Shown: positions 1-7,450 of the stretch, one piece after another
Layout: every line of letters starts with the position of its first letter
Numbering within the stretch: position 1 is the first letter of the stretch
Virus record (IMG/VR): IMGVR_UViG_3300021959_000397
Coordinates: 1-23,641 of that record
Strand: one strand, 5' to 3'
From: a virus
Length of the DNA: 23,641 nucleotides
Translations under genes and position numbers: made by a program
The notes under the pieces: model-generated
The model's database searches: none
Seen by the model: the letters and a program-made list of their open reading frames with translations, nothing else
What the model was told of the DNA's origin: nothing

Positions 1-4
1 CCAC

Positions 5-36
5 AAAAAAACCCTGGTTAATAAAAACTAGGGTTT
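5..36 (-). terminator. Rho-independent terminator of the late operon
   Basis: Read on the minus strand, AAACCCT (30-36) pairs with AGGGTTT (9-15). A further GTT/AAC pairing extends the stem inward, and a run of seven T, partly in the stem, follows. It lies 26 bp past the stop of the 137-aa gene and is the only good terminator downstream of the minus-strand operon, so it probably ends that transcript. Confidence 0.8.
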
Positions 37-61
37 AGTATTTGGTTATAGCAAATTAAAA

Positions 62-475
62 TTATGCTAACTTGAAACCACCTGTTGTTACAGTTGAACT
101 TGAACAGTCTACGCTGTTTGAACCAGCGGCTGTTAATGTTCTAATTGATGTTTGTAATGTTGATGCTGTGTATGCACCTGTTGGGTAGATACCAACTGAA
201 ATCTGTCCACTTGTGTCATCTTCAACTTGGTATACAGCCACTGTAGATGTCTGCTGGATGTTTTCTAAAATTGCTTCTACTGCTAATCCTGTTCCAACTT
301 CTGCTTGTAAGTCTACGGCTGAACCATCATCAATTAAAAGTTTGAAGAAGTCTAGTTTTGGACCTTGTAGGTTAACTGGAGCTGATTCAGCTAAAGCACC
401 TGAAAGTGCACCGTTGTTTGTGTCAATATGGAATACCTGTTGTGCATTACCATGGGTTCTTGTAAATTCTGCCAT
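62..475 (-). CDS. Small virion-type protein, 137 aa
   Basis: I do not know a specific function. The protein is acidic and rich in Thr, Ser, Gly and Ala, with no signal peptide or membrane segment. It contains stretches such as KLDFFKLLID, IQQTSTVAVYQVEDD and SVGIYPTGAYTASTLQ, and ends GGFKLA. I recognise this pattern from small proteins recurring in structural regions of marine T4-like phages, so a capsid- or tail-associated role is inferred from family memory and position. The ATG is preceded by a GGAG ribosome site about 7 nt upstream. It is the last gene of the minus-strand late operon, and it has its own late-promoter-like motif (524-531), which would allow high separate expression. Confidence 0.75.
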   Translation of the reverse strand: MAEFTRTHGNAQQVFHIDTNNGALSGALAESAPVNLQGPKLDFFKLLIDDGSAVDLQAEVGTGLAVEAILENIQQTSTVAVYQVEDDTSGQISVGIYPTGAYTASTLQTSIRTLTAAGSNSVDCSSSTVTTGGFKLA

Positions 476-523
476 TTTAATCTCCTATATCTAATGGTGG
501 AATCCGTAATCGGTTCCTACTTT

Positions 524-531
524 TATTTACC
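524..531 (-). promoter_or_regulatory. Late-promoter-like element GGTAAATA
   Basis: The minus strand reads GGTAAATA, which shares TAAATA with the T4 late consensus TATAAATA. It overlaps the stop codon of the 548-aa gene and would start a message roughly 43 nt before the ATG at 475, a spacing like that of the exact late promoters here. The same octamer sits at 21919-21926 before another virion-type gene. Part of the match is contributed by the TAA stop, so chance is possible. Confidence 0.4.
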
Positions 532-2173
532 TTTTTACCCTCATTAATGACCTACGCATAAACTCATAGAATTCGTTCTGCAAACCGGTTTTACGCATCT
601 GTAGCATAAGTCTTTGACGAATTGTGTTTTTGTCTCTTGGTGTTTGTCTTTCCCAGTTTGAGATTTGTCTACGCATTTGTATCAGTGGCGCAGGCAGAAA
701 ATCTTCCATCTGGCGTTGTAACATCAACATCATGTAGCTGTAATCACTATTGTTGAATTCTCTTTTCATTATCTGTCGTAGATTACGTTTCAGTCTAAGT
801 TCAGGTATTGTAATTTGTGCGTTTTGTACAACTCTGTCTTTGAACTTTTCTGGCTTCATCAGTATAGCAATTACATTGTAGAGATCTGGTTGAGAAGTTC
901 TAAATCCAGGCCAGTTCTGTAAATTCATTATTTCTTCTGCTATTCGGGCAGCATACGCAGGATCACTGTTTACAAATATTTGCAATGCTAACAGTTGTTC
1001 AAACAGTTGCTCACCTAGTTGTTTCAATGTCAATCCATTTAGATGTCTTGGTGTTCTATATGCACGACTTTCTGTCAACCAATCAAAAGCAATTTTTTCT
1101 TTCTCTTTGCTTTCTGTCAGTCCTTTGACACGTGCAATAGCATTCCATCTTTGACTTACAGTGTCTACCCATTCCCATTTGTCGCCTGTAAATGCACTTA
1201 CGCCTTTTACAAATATATCCCATTCGCCTCTGTGTATATCGTTATCATCTAGGTGTCTTGATATTTTGTATTCTAATCCATTGTGCGTCATCAAATATGC
1301 ACCTGGCTCTTTAGGATGCTTTTTAGTTGCTCCTTCGCTGACAGTAGTTTTCATAATTACTTCTGGCATTTTCATATGTGAAATATTACTACCAAATGGT
1401 ACGATACTTTTTTCGTACCTACGTGCTAGATCTATTTTTTCTTCTTCATCATCAGTGCGATAAAACTGGTTAGCAATTGCCATGTCTGCAACTACTGTGC
1501 CCGCAGGAGGGTCAATAAATGTAGGGCGATATAGATTTACTTTTTTTAGATCTTTATTGGTTAAACTATAAAACGTGCTTTCCCATTTGTCTGGATGAAG
1601 TGCATAACGACCATTGCGTTGTGGCACATAGTCTACTAATTCATCATCTCCATCATGGAACTTGCCTAGTTTTTGTAAATGCACAACTTTGCCTTCAGTT
1701 GGTTTTTTCAGATAGTACTCTAGTCTTCCTCTTTCTGTGCTTACATCAACTTCTTCTCTAACTGTGCTACGTGGCATTTCATAACGTGTGCCAATTCTGA
1801 ATGGCGAGTCTTCAACTGTGAATACTCTGTTTGGTGTGTCAAAATTTTTCTTACGCATTACAGTTTTAGCAATTAAATCTAGTTCGTCATTGTCTTTGTC
1901 TAACACTAATGCAAAAGGCACATTTATGTCTGTCTGTAAATCACGCATGACCGCTTCACTGTCAGGACCCATCTGTGCAATAGGTTTGCCATAACGTTTG
2001 CGTTCTTGTTTAAACAGTCTTGTAAGCTCTGCTGGCACTATTGGTTTTTCATTACGTTCACTGTTTACTCTATCCATAAAGTGTTTTGTAAACTCCACAT
2101 CGATACCTACATCAGCAAATATTCTATCTGCGAATGTTTCTAGTTGCTTCATATCGACTGCGGTTACTGGCAT
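527..2173 (-). CDS. Conserved marine-phage hypothetical protein, 548 aa, possible RNase-like N-terminal domain
   Basis: Function not established. Residues about 1-125 form a compact domain (KHFMDRVNSER at 30-40, ELTRLFKQ at 49-56, VPFALVLDKDNDELDLIAKT at 85-104) that I recall as a recurring domain in T4-like marine phages. Its order, His-x3-Arg, a helix, then two strands ending in KTVMRK, resembles small BECR/DUF4258-type RNase folds, but this is only a visual likeness. The rest is charged and mostly helical, and the last 150 residues are very rich in Arg, Gln and Met. No membrane segment is present. The ATG at 2173 overlaps the TAA of the 46-aa gene (TAATG). Its place between the NTase-fusion gene and a virion gene suggests a late, possibly virion-packaged protein. 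Confidence 0.8.
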   Translation of the reverse strand: MPVTAVDMKQLETFADRIFADVGIDVEFTKHFMDRVNSERNEKPIVPAELTRLFKQERKRYGKPIAQMGPDSEAVMRDLQTDINVPFALVLDKDNDELDLIAKTVMRKKNFDTPNRVFTVEDSPFRIGTRYEMPRSTVREEVDVSTERGRLEYYLKKPTEGKVVHLQKLGKFHDGDDELVDYVPQRNGRYALHPDKWESTFYSLTNKDLKKVNLYRPTFIDPPAGTVVADMAIANQFYRTDDEEEKIDLARRYEKSIVPFGSNISHMKMPEVIMKTTVSEGATKKHPKEPGAYLMTHNGLEYKISRHLDDNDIHRGEWDIFVKGVSAFTGDKWEWVDTVSQRWNAIARVKGLTESKEKEKIAFDWLTESRAYRTPRHLNGLTLKQLGEQLFEQLLALQIFVNSDPAYAARIAEEIMNLQNWPGFRTSQPDLYNVIAILMKPEKFKDRVVQNAQITIPELRLKRNLRQIMKREFNNSDYSYMMLMLQRQMEDFLPAPLIQMRRQISNWERQTPRDKNTIRQRLMLQMRKTGLQNEFYEFMRRSLMRVKR

Positions 2174-2313
2174 TATCTTTTGCCTTGTCCTCTATACATT
2201 TTGTAGGATCGTCTTTTGTGTTTGTTCATTTTACATAAAGACGGCTTTCTTCCTATGCTGGTTTTTACAAATGTAGGTTCGTGTGTTGAACTTGTTGCAT
2301 ACATTTTTGCCAT
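2173..2313 (-). CDS. Small basic conserved protein, 46 aa
   Basis: A short gene that standard length cut-offs miss. It begins MAKMYATSSTHEPTF, continues through TSIGRKPSLCKMNKHKRRSY and ends KMYRGQGKR. The basic NKHKRRSY...YRGQG tail is one I recognise from small proteins in structural operons of marine T4-like phages; its function is unknown. AGGAG lies 7 nt before the ATG. The start overlaps the TAA of the upstream gene by one base (TAATG), and its own TAA overlaps the ATG of the downstream gene in the same way. This exact double coupling is strong evidence that it is translated. The charge suggests nucleic-acid or capsid binding, which is inference. Confidence 0.85.
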   Translation of the reverse strand: MAKMYATSSTHEPTFVKTSIGRKPSLCKMNKHKRRSYKMYRGQGKR

Positions 2314-4193
2314 TATGCTACTCCTGGGTTATTAGCCGCAAAGTTTACACGGCTGAATTTATCTCTATCAACAAGTTTTATGCCGTCTCCGACATAGCCC
2401 TCATGTCCGCTTACGCCTTTAATATCTGCTTTTACATCTTGATCTTGATCGTCAAGATCTTTAATCAATTTATCTTTTAGCAGTGCTATATTTACAAAAG
2501 AACTAAACAACGCACTCACTGCACCTTGATTTTCGTTCATCCATTCAATTATTCTTGGTGCTTGTGTAGGCATTTTTTGTGTTACCCAAGGACCAAAATC
2601 TTTTACCATGTTTGTAAAACCACCTTGACGTACCTTAAAATTTATGTATTGCTTCATCAACTTTGGAGTGCTGGTAATTTTCCTATTTCTTAGCTCTGAT
2701 GGATTTAAAAATGCATCAATTGCAGGTGCATATTCGTTAAAGGTGTCTTGTATTTTAATTAACAGTCCTTTGTCTAATTCTATTGCACTTCCAGTATCTT
2801 TCATTGTACTGTCTAATGCTAATACACCTGGAACCTTGTCGAGAACCCGAGTTGTTACTGGACGCACTGTTCCTTTAGGCTTGTCTATTTCTGTATGAAC
2901 TGCAATACCTACGTTACTGTTTCCTATTTGTTTTCCAAGTGGCGTATCAGCACTTACTCTGTAGGTTACTTGGTTAGGTGTAAACACATATGAGTTGTCT
3001 TCTACAGGTGGTGTTGCACTGTACAACAGATCTGCTTGAACGAAACCTCTAAAATGCTGCGGCACAGCTCTGCTTAATAACGGAAATAACTTTTGATATA
3101 CACCGATTAAATCTGTGTAATCACCCTTACGATTACTAAACACTCTTGCCATATCTTTTGCACTAGTAGCCAAACCATTATATCCTGTGGCTACAAATCC
3201 GCCTTTGTCTGTAAGAATAAACTGTCCATTGTTATCTCTGCCGAATACTATAGCAGGTTTGCCATCCCATTTGATAGTGTTAACTTTTGCTGGTTCTTCT
3301 GCACTGCGTCTTATTGCATCAATTGCTTGTTTAATTCCTTTGGATCCCATGTCAAAAACTAGATCTTCAGGATGTTCAATCCTAGCACCTTCAGCCAAAT
3401 ATGGTTTGTAATGAGCAGGGTTGTCTGAGACTACTTCCATGCCTTGATTGATGATTCTATCACGTAGTCTTGCCAACCAATCACTGCCGCCTTCTACAAC
3501 TGATTCAAAGGTAAATCCTTCTCTTTCAGCATAACCACGGAAGTCTTCAAGTTTTTGATCACGTTGTGGATCATTTTGTAACGCACCTAGTATTGCTTCT
3601 ACACTGAACAAATCTTTTTCAGTAGCACCTTTGTTAAGTATTACTCTTGCAATGTCTGCTGGTAGATCTGTTACAAATTCGTTTGTTGATCTACTAACCA
3701 ATCCTTGATTTGGTGAAAGTTTATATCCGGCAGCTTTTGCAATTGAATTCATCAGTACATTACGTGTAACACCTTTGTAATCACTAGCTGGATCAGCACG
3801 CATTAGAAACTTTGAAAAGTCTGGCTTCTGAACAAACATAAAGTCAGTCTGTATATAGCCTTGATCTTCTCTGCCTGTGATTGGTGCTTTGAAATGAACA
3901 CTTATTCCACTCTTACGCACCCATTCTCTAGGATCAAAGCCGTGAGATTCAGCCCACTGAGTTAGTTTGTTTTCAAGTTCTTGTTTGCTTATCGTTTTAG
4001 GGTCAACTGCTAGATCTAAATCACCTGATGTTGGTTTTTGTCCTGTGCTACCAAGCATGTTATCCATGAGAGACAATCCAGTGAGTTGCTCTAACCAAAG
4101 TACAGTAGGCTTTACATCTGTTTGATTAATACGCTTAGTTTGTATAGCACCATCAGCATCTTTGAAGACGTTGCCACCCTCTTTTAGTTTCAT
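2313..4193 (-). CDS. Nucleotidyltransferase-motif / ligase-like (DUF6267-like) fusion protein, 626 aa
   Basis: Two catalytic-looking modules are visible. Residues 48-62 read GSTGQKPTSGDLDLA, the G-S...D-x-D signature of the Pol-beta-type nucleotidyltransferase fold, with a plausible third carboxylate at D117 (QTDFMF). Residues about 270-440 contain IKWDGKPAIVFGRD (K308, D310, G311), KGGFVATG, FRGFVQADLL and VGIAVHTEI. That order matches cyanophage proteins I recall as DUF6267 and resembles motif I (KxDG), III and IV of ATP-dependent ligases and capping enzymes. The last 180 residues are helical and unassigned. The ATG overlaps the previous stop by 4 bp (ATGA). It lies in the late operon, so it may act late in infection or be carried in the particle. 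An adenylyl- or ligase-type activity is inferred; neither the substrate nor activity can be read from sequence. Confidence 0.75.
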   Translation of the reverse strand: MKLKEGGNVFKDADGAIQTKRINQTDVKPTVLWLEQLTGLSLMDNMLGSTGQKPTSGDLDLAVDPKTISKQELENKLTQWAESHGFDPREWVRKSGISVHFKAPITGREDQGYIQTDFMFVQKPDFSKFLMRADPASDYKGVTRNVLMNSIAKAAGYKLSPNQGLVSRSTNEFVTDLPADIARVILNKGATEKDLFSVEAILGALQNDPQRDQKLEDFRGYAEREGFTFESVVEGGSDWLARLRDRIINQGMEVVSDNPAHYKPYLAEGARIEHPEDLVFDMGSKGIKQAIDAIRRSAEEPAKVNTIKWDGKPAIVFGRDNNGQFILTDKGGFVATGYNGLATSAKDMARVFSNRKGDYTDLIGVYQKLFPLLSRAVPQHFRGFVQADLLYSATPPVEDNSYVFTPNQVTYRVSADTPLGKQIGNSNVGIAVHTEIDKPKGTVRPVTTRVLDKVPGVLALDSTMKDTGSAIELDKGLLIKIQDTFNEYAPAIDAFLNPSELRNRKITSTPKLMKQYINFKVRQGGFTNMVKDFGPWVTQKMPTQAPRIIEWMNENQGAVSALFSSFVNIALLKDKLIKDLDDQDQDVKADIKGVSGHEGYVGDGIKLVDRDKFSRVNFAANNPGVA

Positions 4194-6082
4194 GTTGTAA
4201 CCGCATCTAAATACTGTAGTATTTGTTTTTTAATTCCAGGATTGCTATTGATTTGTTGAGCCAGTGTTATTACAGGATCATCACTGGCAATTTTCTTTAG
4301 ATCAGGCATCTTTATACCAGCAGTTTGAAATGCTTGTTGCATCACTGCTCCGTCTATGCCTTGAGTTGTAAGCCATTGTGCAATTTGTACACTGTCAGTT
4401 GGTTTGCCGGCTTTTGTCCATGCTTTCATAAGTTTATCAGCAGTTACTTTAGTTGTGATATTTGTACCGACTTGACGAGCTTTTTGTCCAAGTTTGGTAA
4501 CACCTTTACCAATTTGTTGTTTTAAGTTTGAAAGCATACCGCCTGGTGCTTCCATAAGATCTTGCTTGTAGGCAACTGCAACAAAAAGTTTTGTAATTTG
4601 ATCTTCTGTGAGTGCATTCGCAGTACTGTGTCCGCTCTGCAACAATGATCTTCGTTTTGCTAGTTGCTCTGGAGATAGGTTCTTAAGTCTTTCTGCTTGA
4701 GCAGCGGCTTTTGCATCTAAATTTTCAGCGGCACCGGGTACGTTATCTTTTAGCCATTGTGTAGCCTCTGGACTCATAGCCTGTGTTCCTGGAAATTGTG
4801 AGTTGAATTGATCTATTAGTTCTGGGTCTGTAATTGGTATATCACCACGTACGACAATACCTTCGCCTGTGCCGCCTGGTGCAACTAGATCAGCTTTTGC
4901 TTGTAGGTCCGCTCTGCCTTGTGCAACTTTATCCCCTACACTACCACTTTGAGCAGTTGCAGTTCTATCAGCACCTGTTCCACCACTTACTTCATCAGGG
5001 TCAACAACATCACCACCAGTTGTACCGTCTAAATGACTTTGTAGTTGTTTATTGTATTGATCTATTATATCGTCAGGAATATTGTCTTGATTTGGAAGGT
5101 CAATCAACCCATCCATTTGTTCTGGTGTTAAAGGTTGTCCTGGTTGATATGATGCAAGATTCAGTCCATTTTCATCATACATAGGTCCTAGTTGTGCATT
5201 GTATTGATCAATTACATTCTGCGGTATACCGTCTTGATTTGGCAAATCCTGTATCATGTTCATTTCAGCAGTTGATAGTTTACCATCAAAGTCTGCAACA
5301 AGATCATCTATACTAGTAGCACCTGCTATATCTTGTATGCCGGCAGCTCGCATATCTGCGGCCGTTCCGGCGTCAACATCGGTGATTCCGTCGAGGCTAT
5401 TTCCTCCACCAGCAAATCCTCCTTGTGTTGATTGTGCAGTATCAGCAGTTGCTCCAACAGCATCTCCGCCACCACGCACTAGATCGCCAAGTGTACTTGC
5501 ACCGGCCGCCAACGCACCAGTTTTACCTGCACTGTATAACGCACTTCTTATGTCTTTACCTTGTAACAGTTGATCTGTAAGTTTAAACAAACCTAATGCG
5601 GCAGCACCACCTAAACCTGCACCACTTACACCAGCGGCTGCAATCAATGCGGCATAGATAAAACCTTGCATAATAGGATGTTTCTCTGCAAACTGACGAT
5701 ATTTTTTAACAGCTTGCATTACACGACCTTCGTCGCCACCTGCACTTTGCTTCAGTTGTTCGGCGGCGGCATCATATTTTTGTGCAAAGCCTTGCATAGG
5801 TCCAGAATTGTAAACTTTTGCCTTTAGATCATTCCAAGGTTTAACAATTGCTTGATTAACTTTGTCTAATCCTTTACCAACTGCCGTACGGTTTGATCCA
5901 GCCTCAGTTGCAGTTTTTTCTATTTCTGCAAACAAACCTTGTATCTGTTGTGGTGAAAGTGCAGCTTCACGAAGTTGATATCCCACGTTTTCCCAAACAA
6001 GATAGGTATCGAGATTGGTTCGGTTAAGACTTTCTAGTAATGCATGTCTTGATTCATGTTTTTTTAATTCGGTGATCCTCAT
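4190..6082 (-). CDS. Long low-complexity putative virion protein with hydrophobic segment and repeats, 630 aa
   Basis: Function unknown. The N-terminal 130 residues are helical and charged. Residues about 139-166 form one hydrophobic Ala/Gly-rich stretch (GFIYAALIAAAGVSGAGLGG), a possible membrane-inserting segment. Residues 200-240 are Gly/Ala/Thr-rich. An imperfect repeat with core IDQYNxQL occurs at 278-298 and 327-347, with a weaker copy near 412-430 (LIDQFNSQF). The C-terminus has a helical unit (LMKAWTKAGKPTDSVQIAQW) of a kind I recall from other marine-phage proteins. It is joined by 4-bp ATGA overlaps to both neighbours. A role as internal virion or DNA-ejection protein fits the composition and late operon but is inference. 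Confidence 0.75.
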   Translation of the reverse strand: MRITELKKHESRHALLESLNRTNLDTYLVWENVGYQLREAALSPQQIQGLFAEIEKTATEAGSNRTAVGKGLDKVNQAIVKPWNDLKAKVYNSGPMQGFAQKYDAAAEQLKQSAGGDEGRVMQAVKKYRQFAEKHPIMQGFIYAALIAAAGVSGAGLGGAAALGLFKLTDQLLQGKDIRSALYSAGKTGALAAGASTLGDLVRGGGDAVGATADTAQSTQGGFAGGGNSLDGITDVDAGTAADMRAAGIQDIAGATSIDDLVADFDGKLSTAEMNMIQDLPNQDGIPQNVIDQYNAQLGPMYDENGLNLASYQPGQPLTPEQMDGLIDLPNQDNIPDDIIDQYNKQLQSHLDGTTGGDVVDPDEVSGGTGADRTATAQSGSVGDKVAQGRADLQAKADLVAPGGTGEGIVVRGDIPITDPELIDQFNSQFPGTQAMSPEATQWLKDNVPGAAENLDAKAAAQAERLKNLSPEQLAKRRSLLQSGHSTANALTEDQITKLFVAVAYKQDLMEAPGGMLSNLKQQIGKGVTKLGQKARQVGTNITTKVTADKLMKAWTKAGKPTDSVQIAQWLTTQGIDGAVMQQAFQTAGIKMPDLKKIASDDPVITLAQQINSNPGIKKQILQYLDAVTT

Positions 6083-7086
6083 GCTATTGCTTTCTTCAAT
6101 TTCTGTTTGCTCGGAGCATCTAATTTATCTATTGCACCTATCGTACCGGGGGATGCTTTTTCGATAGCCGCACGTAGTCCTGCCATCTTTGGATCATTGA
6201 GATCAATTTTTTGTCCACCAATCTTAGCAGTAGGAACTTTTGTTTTTTGAGCAACGTCTTTTGCAGTGGTTGATACTATCTTACCTGTACTGTCTCTTTG
6301 CGGTGCGGTTGACTGTTTAGCTTGTTGACTTTTAGGAACATTGGTCATGTAACTTGGTTTGCGTTTTTTCCAATCATCATTGGCTTGATCCATGCCTTGC
6401 TTCACTGCACTTGTTTTGCCCTTGTTCATTGCTTGCGAAATTGGATCAGTTCCTTGACCTTGCTTGTTTTGATTACGTGCAATGCTTTTCTGTATTGCTT
6501 TTTGATCCTGGTTAGCAGCAGAGGCTTGTGCACCTGTTGTTCCTAGTTTTTTTTCTAGTTCTGCTTTTCTTTGTGCTTCGGCATCGGTTTTTTGTAACTT
6601 TGCAGCCAATCCAGCAGCCTTATTACGTTGTGTAATACTACCACTTTGAGCGTTTTTTCCAATACTTGCACCCCCAACACCGGTGTAGGTTTGTTGACTG
6701 CGATCAGGAAGACCACTTTGCCAATTATAACTGGTTACATCGTCAACTTTGTCCAGTGTTTTTTGTGCAAGTGCATCTGCTTTGCCAATTCCAGTTTGTA
6801 CTGCACCAGCGGCTCTTTTTAGAAACCCTGGACCTTGTGCTTGTGCTTTTGCAGTAGGTGCTTTATAATCTTTTCCAGCAACTGCTTTTTGTGTTTGTTG
6901 TTTGCCTTGTTGGAATGACTTGCCTAATGCATCAGCACTACGCTTAGTAACACCTTTGATCTTTTGTCCTGCTCCTTGAACCGCACCAAGGCCTTGGCCA
7001 ATTTTTTTAGTGATGGCTTTAGAGAAATCACCAATTTCGTCTAAGAGCTCTTCTTGTAGTTGTTGTTCTGTTAATCTATTTGTCAT
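6079..7086 (-). CDS. Basic Gln/Lys/Ala-rich putative virion protein, 335 aa
   Basis: No enzyme motif is visible. The protein is low in complexity, very rich in Gln, Lys, Ala, Thr and Gly, and strongly basic. The start (MTNRLTEQQLQEELLDEIGD) is an amphipathic acidic helix, and the remainder is probably disordered with short helices such as QRKAELEKKL. Residues 66-77 contain VAGKDYKAP, nearly repeated in the 40-aa peptide encoded at 20406-20528. It overlaps the 86-aa gene upstream by 11 bp and the 630-aa gene downstream by 4 bp, so all three are probably translationally coupled. An internal or DNA-binding virion protein is a reasonable guess from charge and operon. Confidence 0.72.
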   Translation of the reverse strand: MTNRLTEQQLQEELLDEIGDFSKAITKKIGQGLGAVQGAGQKIKGVTKRSADALGKSFQQGKQQTQKAVAGKDYKAPTAKAQAQGPGFLKRAAGAVQTGIGKADALAQKTLDKVDDVTSYNWQSGLPDRSQQTYTGVGGASIGKNAQSGSITQRNKAAGLAAKLQKTDAEAQRKAELEKKLGTTGAQASAANQDQKAIQKSIARNQNKQGQGTDPISQAMNKGKTSAVKQGMDQANDDWKKRKPSYMTNVPKSQQAKQSTAPQRDSTGKIVSTTAKDVAQKTKVPTAKIGGQKIDLNDPKMAGLRAAIEKASPGTIGAIDKLDAPSKQKLKKAIA

Positions 7087-7336
7087 TGGCTCTTTTCACT
7101 GATCTTGCAAACTTACTCGGATCACGCAAACGAATAGCATTCAGTAGTTTGCGTTGTAGATTTTCACTTTGCTCTGCATCATATAACTCGTCGATCTGTT
7201 CCATTAAACGGATAGCACTGGCAATCACATTGCTGGCACGACTTTCTACGATGTATCCACGCTCTTGACGTTTAGCATAGCGTTCTACGTAGATGCCGTC
7301 TAATTCTTCAAAGATGCTACGAGTCTTTTTTTGCAT
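7076..7336 (-). CDS. Small charged hypothetical protein, 86 aa, first gene of the late operon
   Basis: I do not recognise the family. It reads MQKKTRSIFEELDGIYVERY, followed by two predicted helices (ASNVIASAIRLMEQIDELYD and QRKLLNAIRLRDPSKFARSV). An in-frame TTG exists upstream at 7378, but it lies at the edge of the late promoter. The ATG at 7336 has AAAGGAA about 5 nt upstream, so I chose the ATG. The transcript from the TATAAATA element would have a leader of about 38 nt. A similar helical charged protein could be a scaffold or regulator, but there is no direct evidence. Confidence 0.75.
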   Translation of the reverse strand: MQKKTRSIFEELDGIYVERYAKRQERGYIVESRASNVIASAIRLMEQIDELYDAEQSENLQRKLLNAIRLRDPSKFARSVKRANDK

Positions 7337-7379
7337 TTTTGTTCCTTTTGCAGTATTTAGCAGTTTTTGCTGATTCAAA

Positions 7380-7387
7380 TATTTATA
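7380..7387 (-). promoter_or_regulatory. T4-type late promoter TATAAATA
   Basis: An exact TATAAATA on the minus strand, in the intergenic gap between the divergent 86-aa gene and the polymerase gene. T4 late promoters use this octamer at about -10, recognised by the gp55 sigma factor with the sliding clamp. The predicted start near 7374 gives a leader of about 38 nt before the ATG at 7336. It probably drives the whole minus-strand block down to the terminator at 5-36. Confidence 0.75.
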
Positions 7388-7430
7388 GTAGCATAGATTC
7401 TGTAGTAAATATACCTATTAAGGCATCTTT

Positions 7431-7450
7431 AGGCAAACATAGGCAAACAT
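7431..7450 (+). repeat. Tandem 10-bp repeat over the polymerase start codon
   Basis: AGGCAAACAT occurs twice in a row (7431-7440, 7441-7450). The second copy ends in the AT of the ATG at 7449 and supplies the AGG that probably acts as ribosome site. The first copy would give AGGCAAACATA, with no start codon. A GTAAATAT sequence at 7405-7412 is a weak late-promoter candidate for this strand. Confidence 0.8.

Noticed and set aside
5256-5573. 105-aa plus-strand frame inside the 630-aa gene
   Set aside because: It is antisense to a gene in a tightly coupled operon, is Pro/Ala/Ser-rich as expected of a shadow of Gly/Ala codons, and has no clear ribosome site.
7337-7378. Upstream TTG start for the 86-aa protein (100 aa)
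   Set aside because: The TTG is at the edge of the late promoter, upstream of the expected transcription start, while the ATG at 7336 has a good ribosome site.
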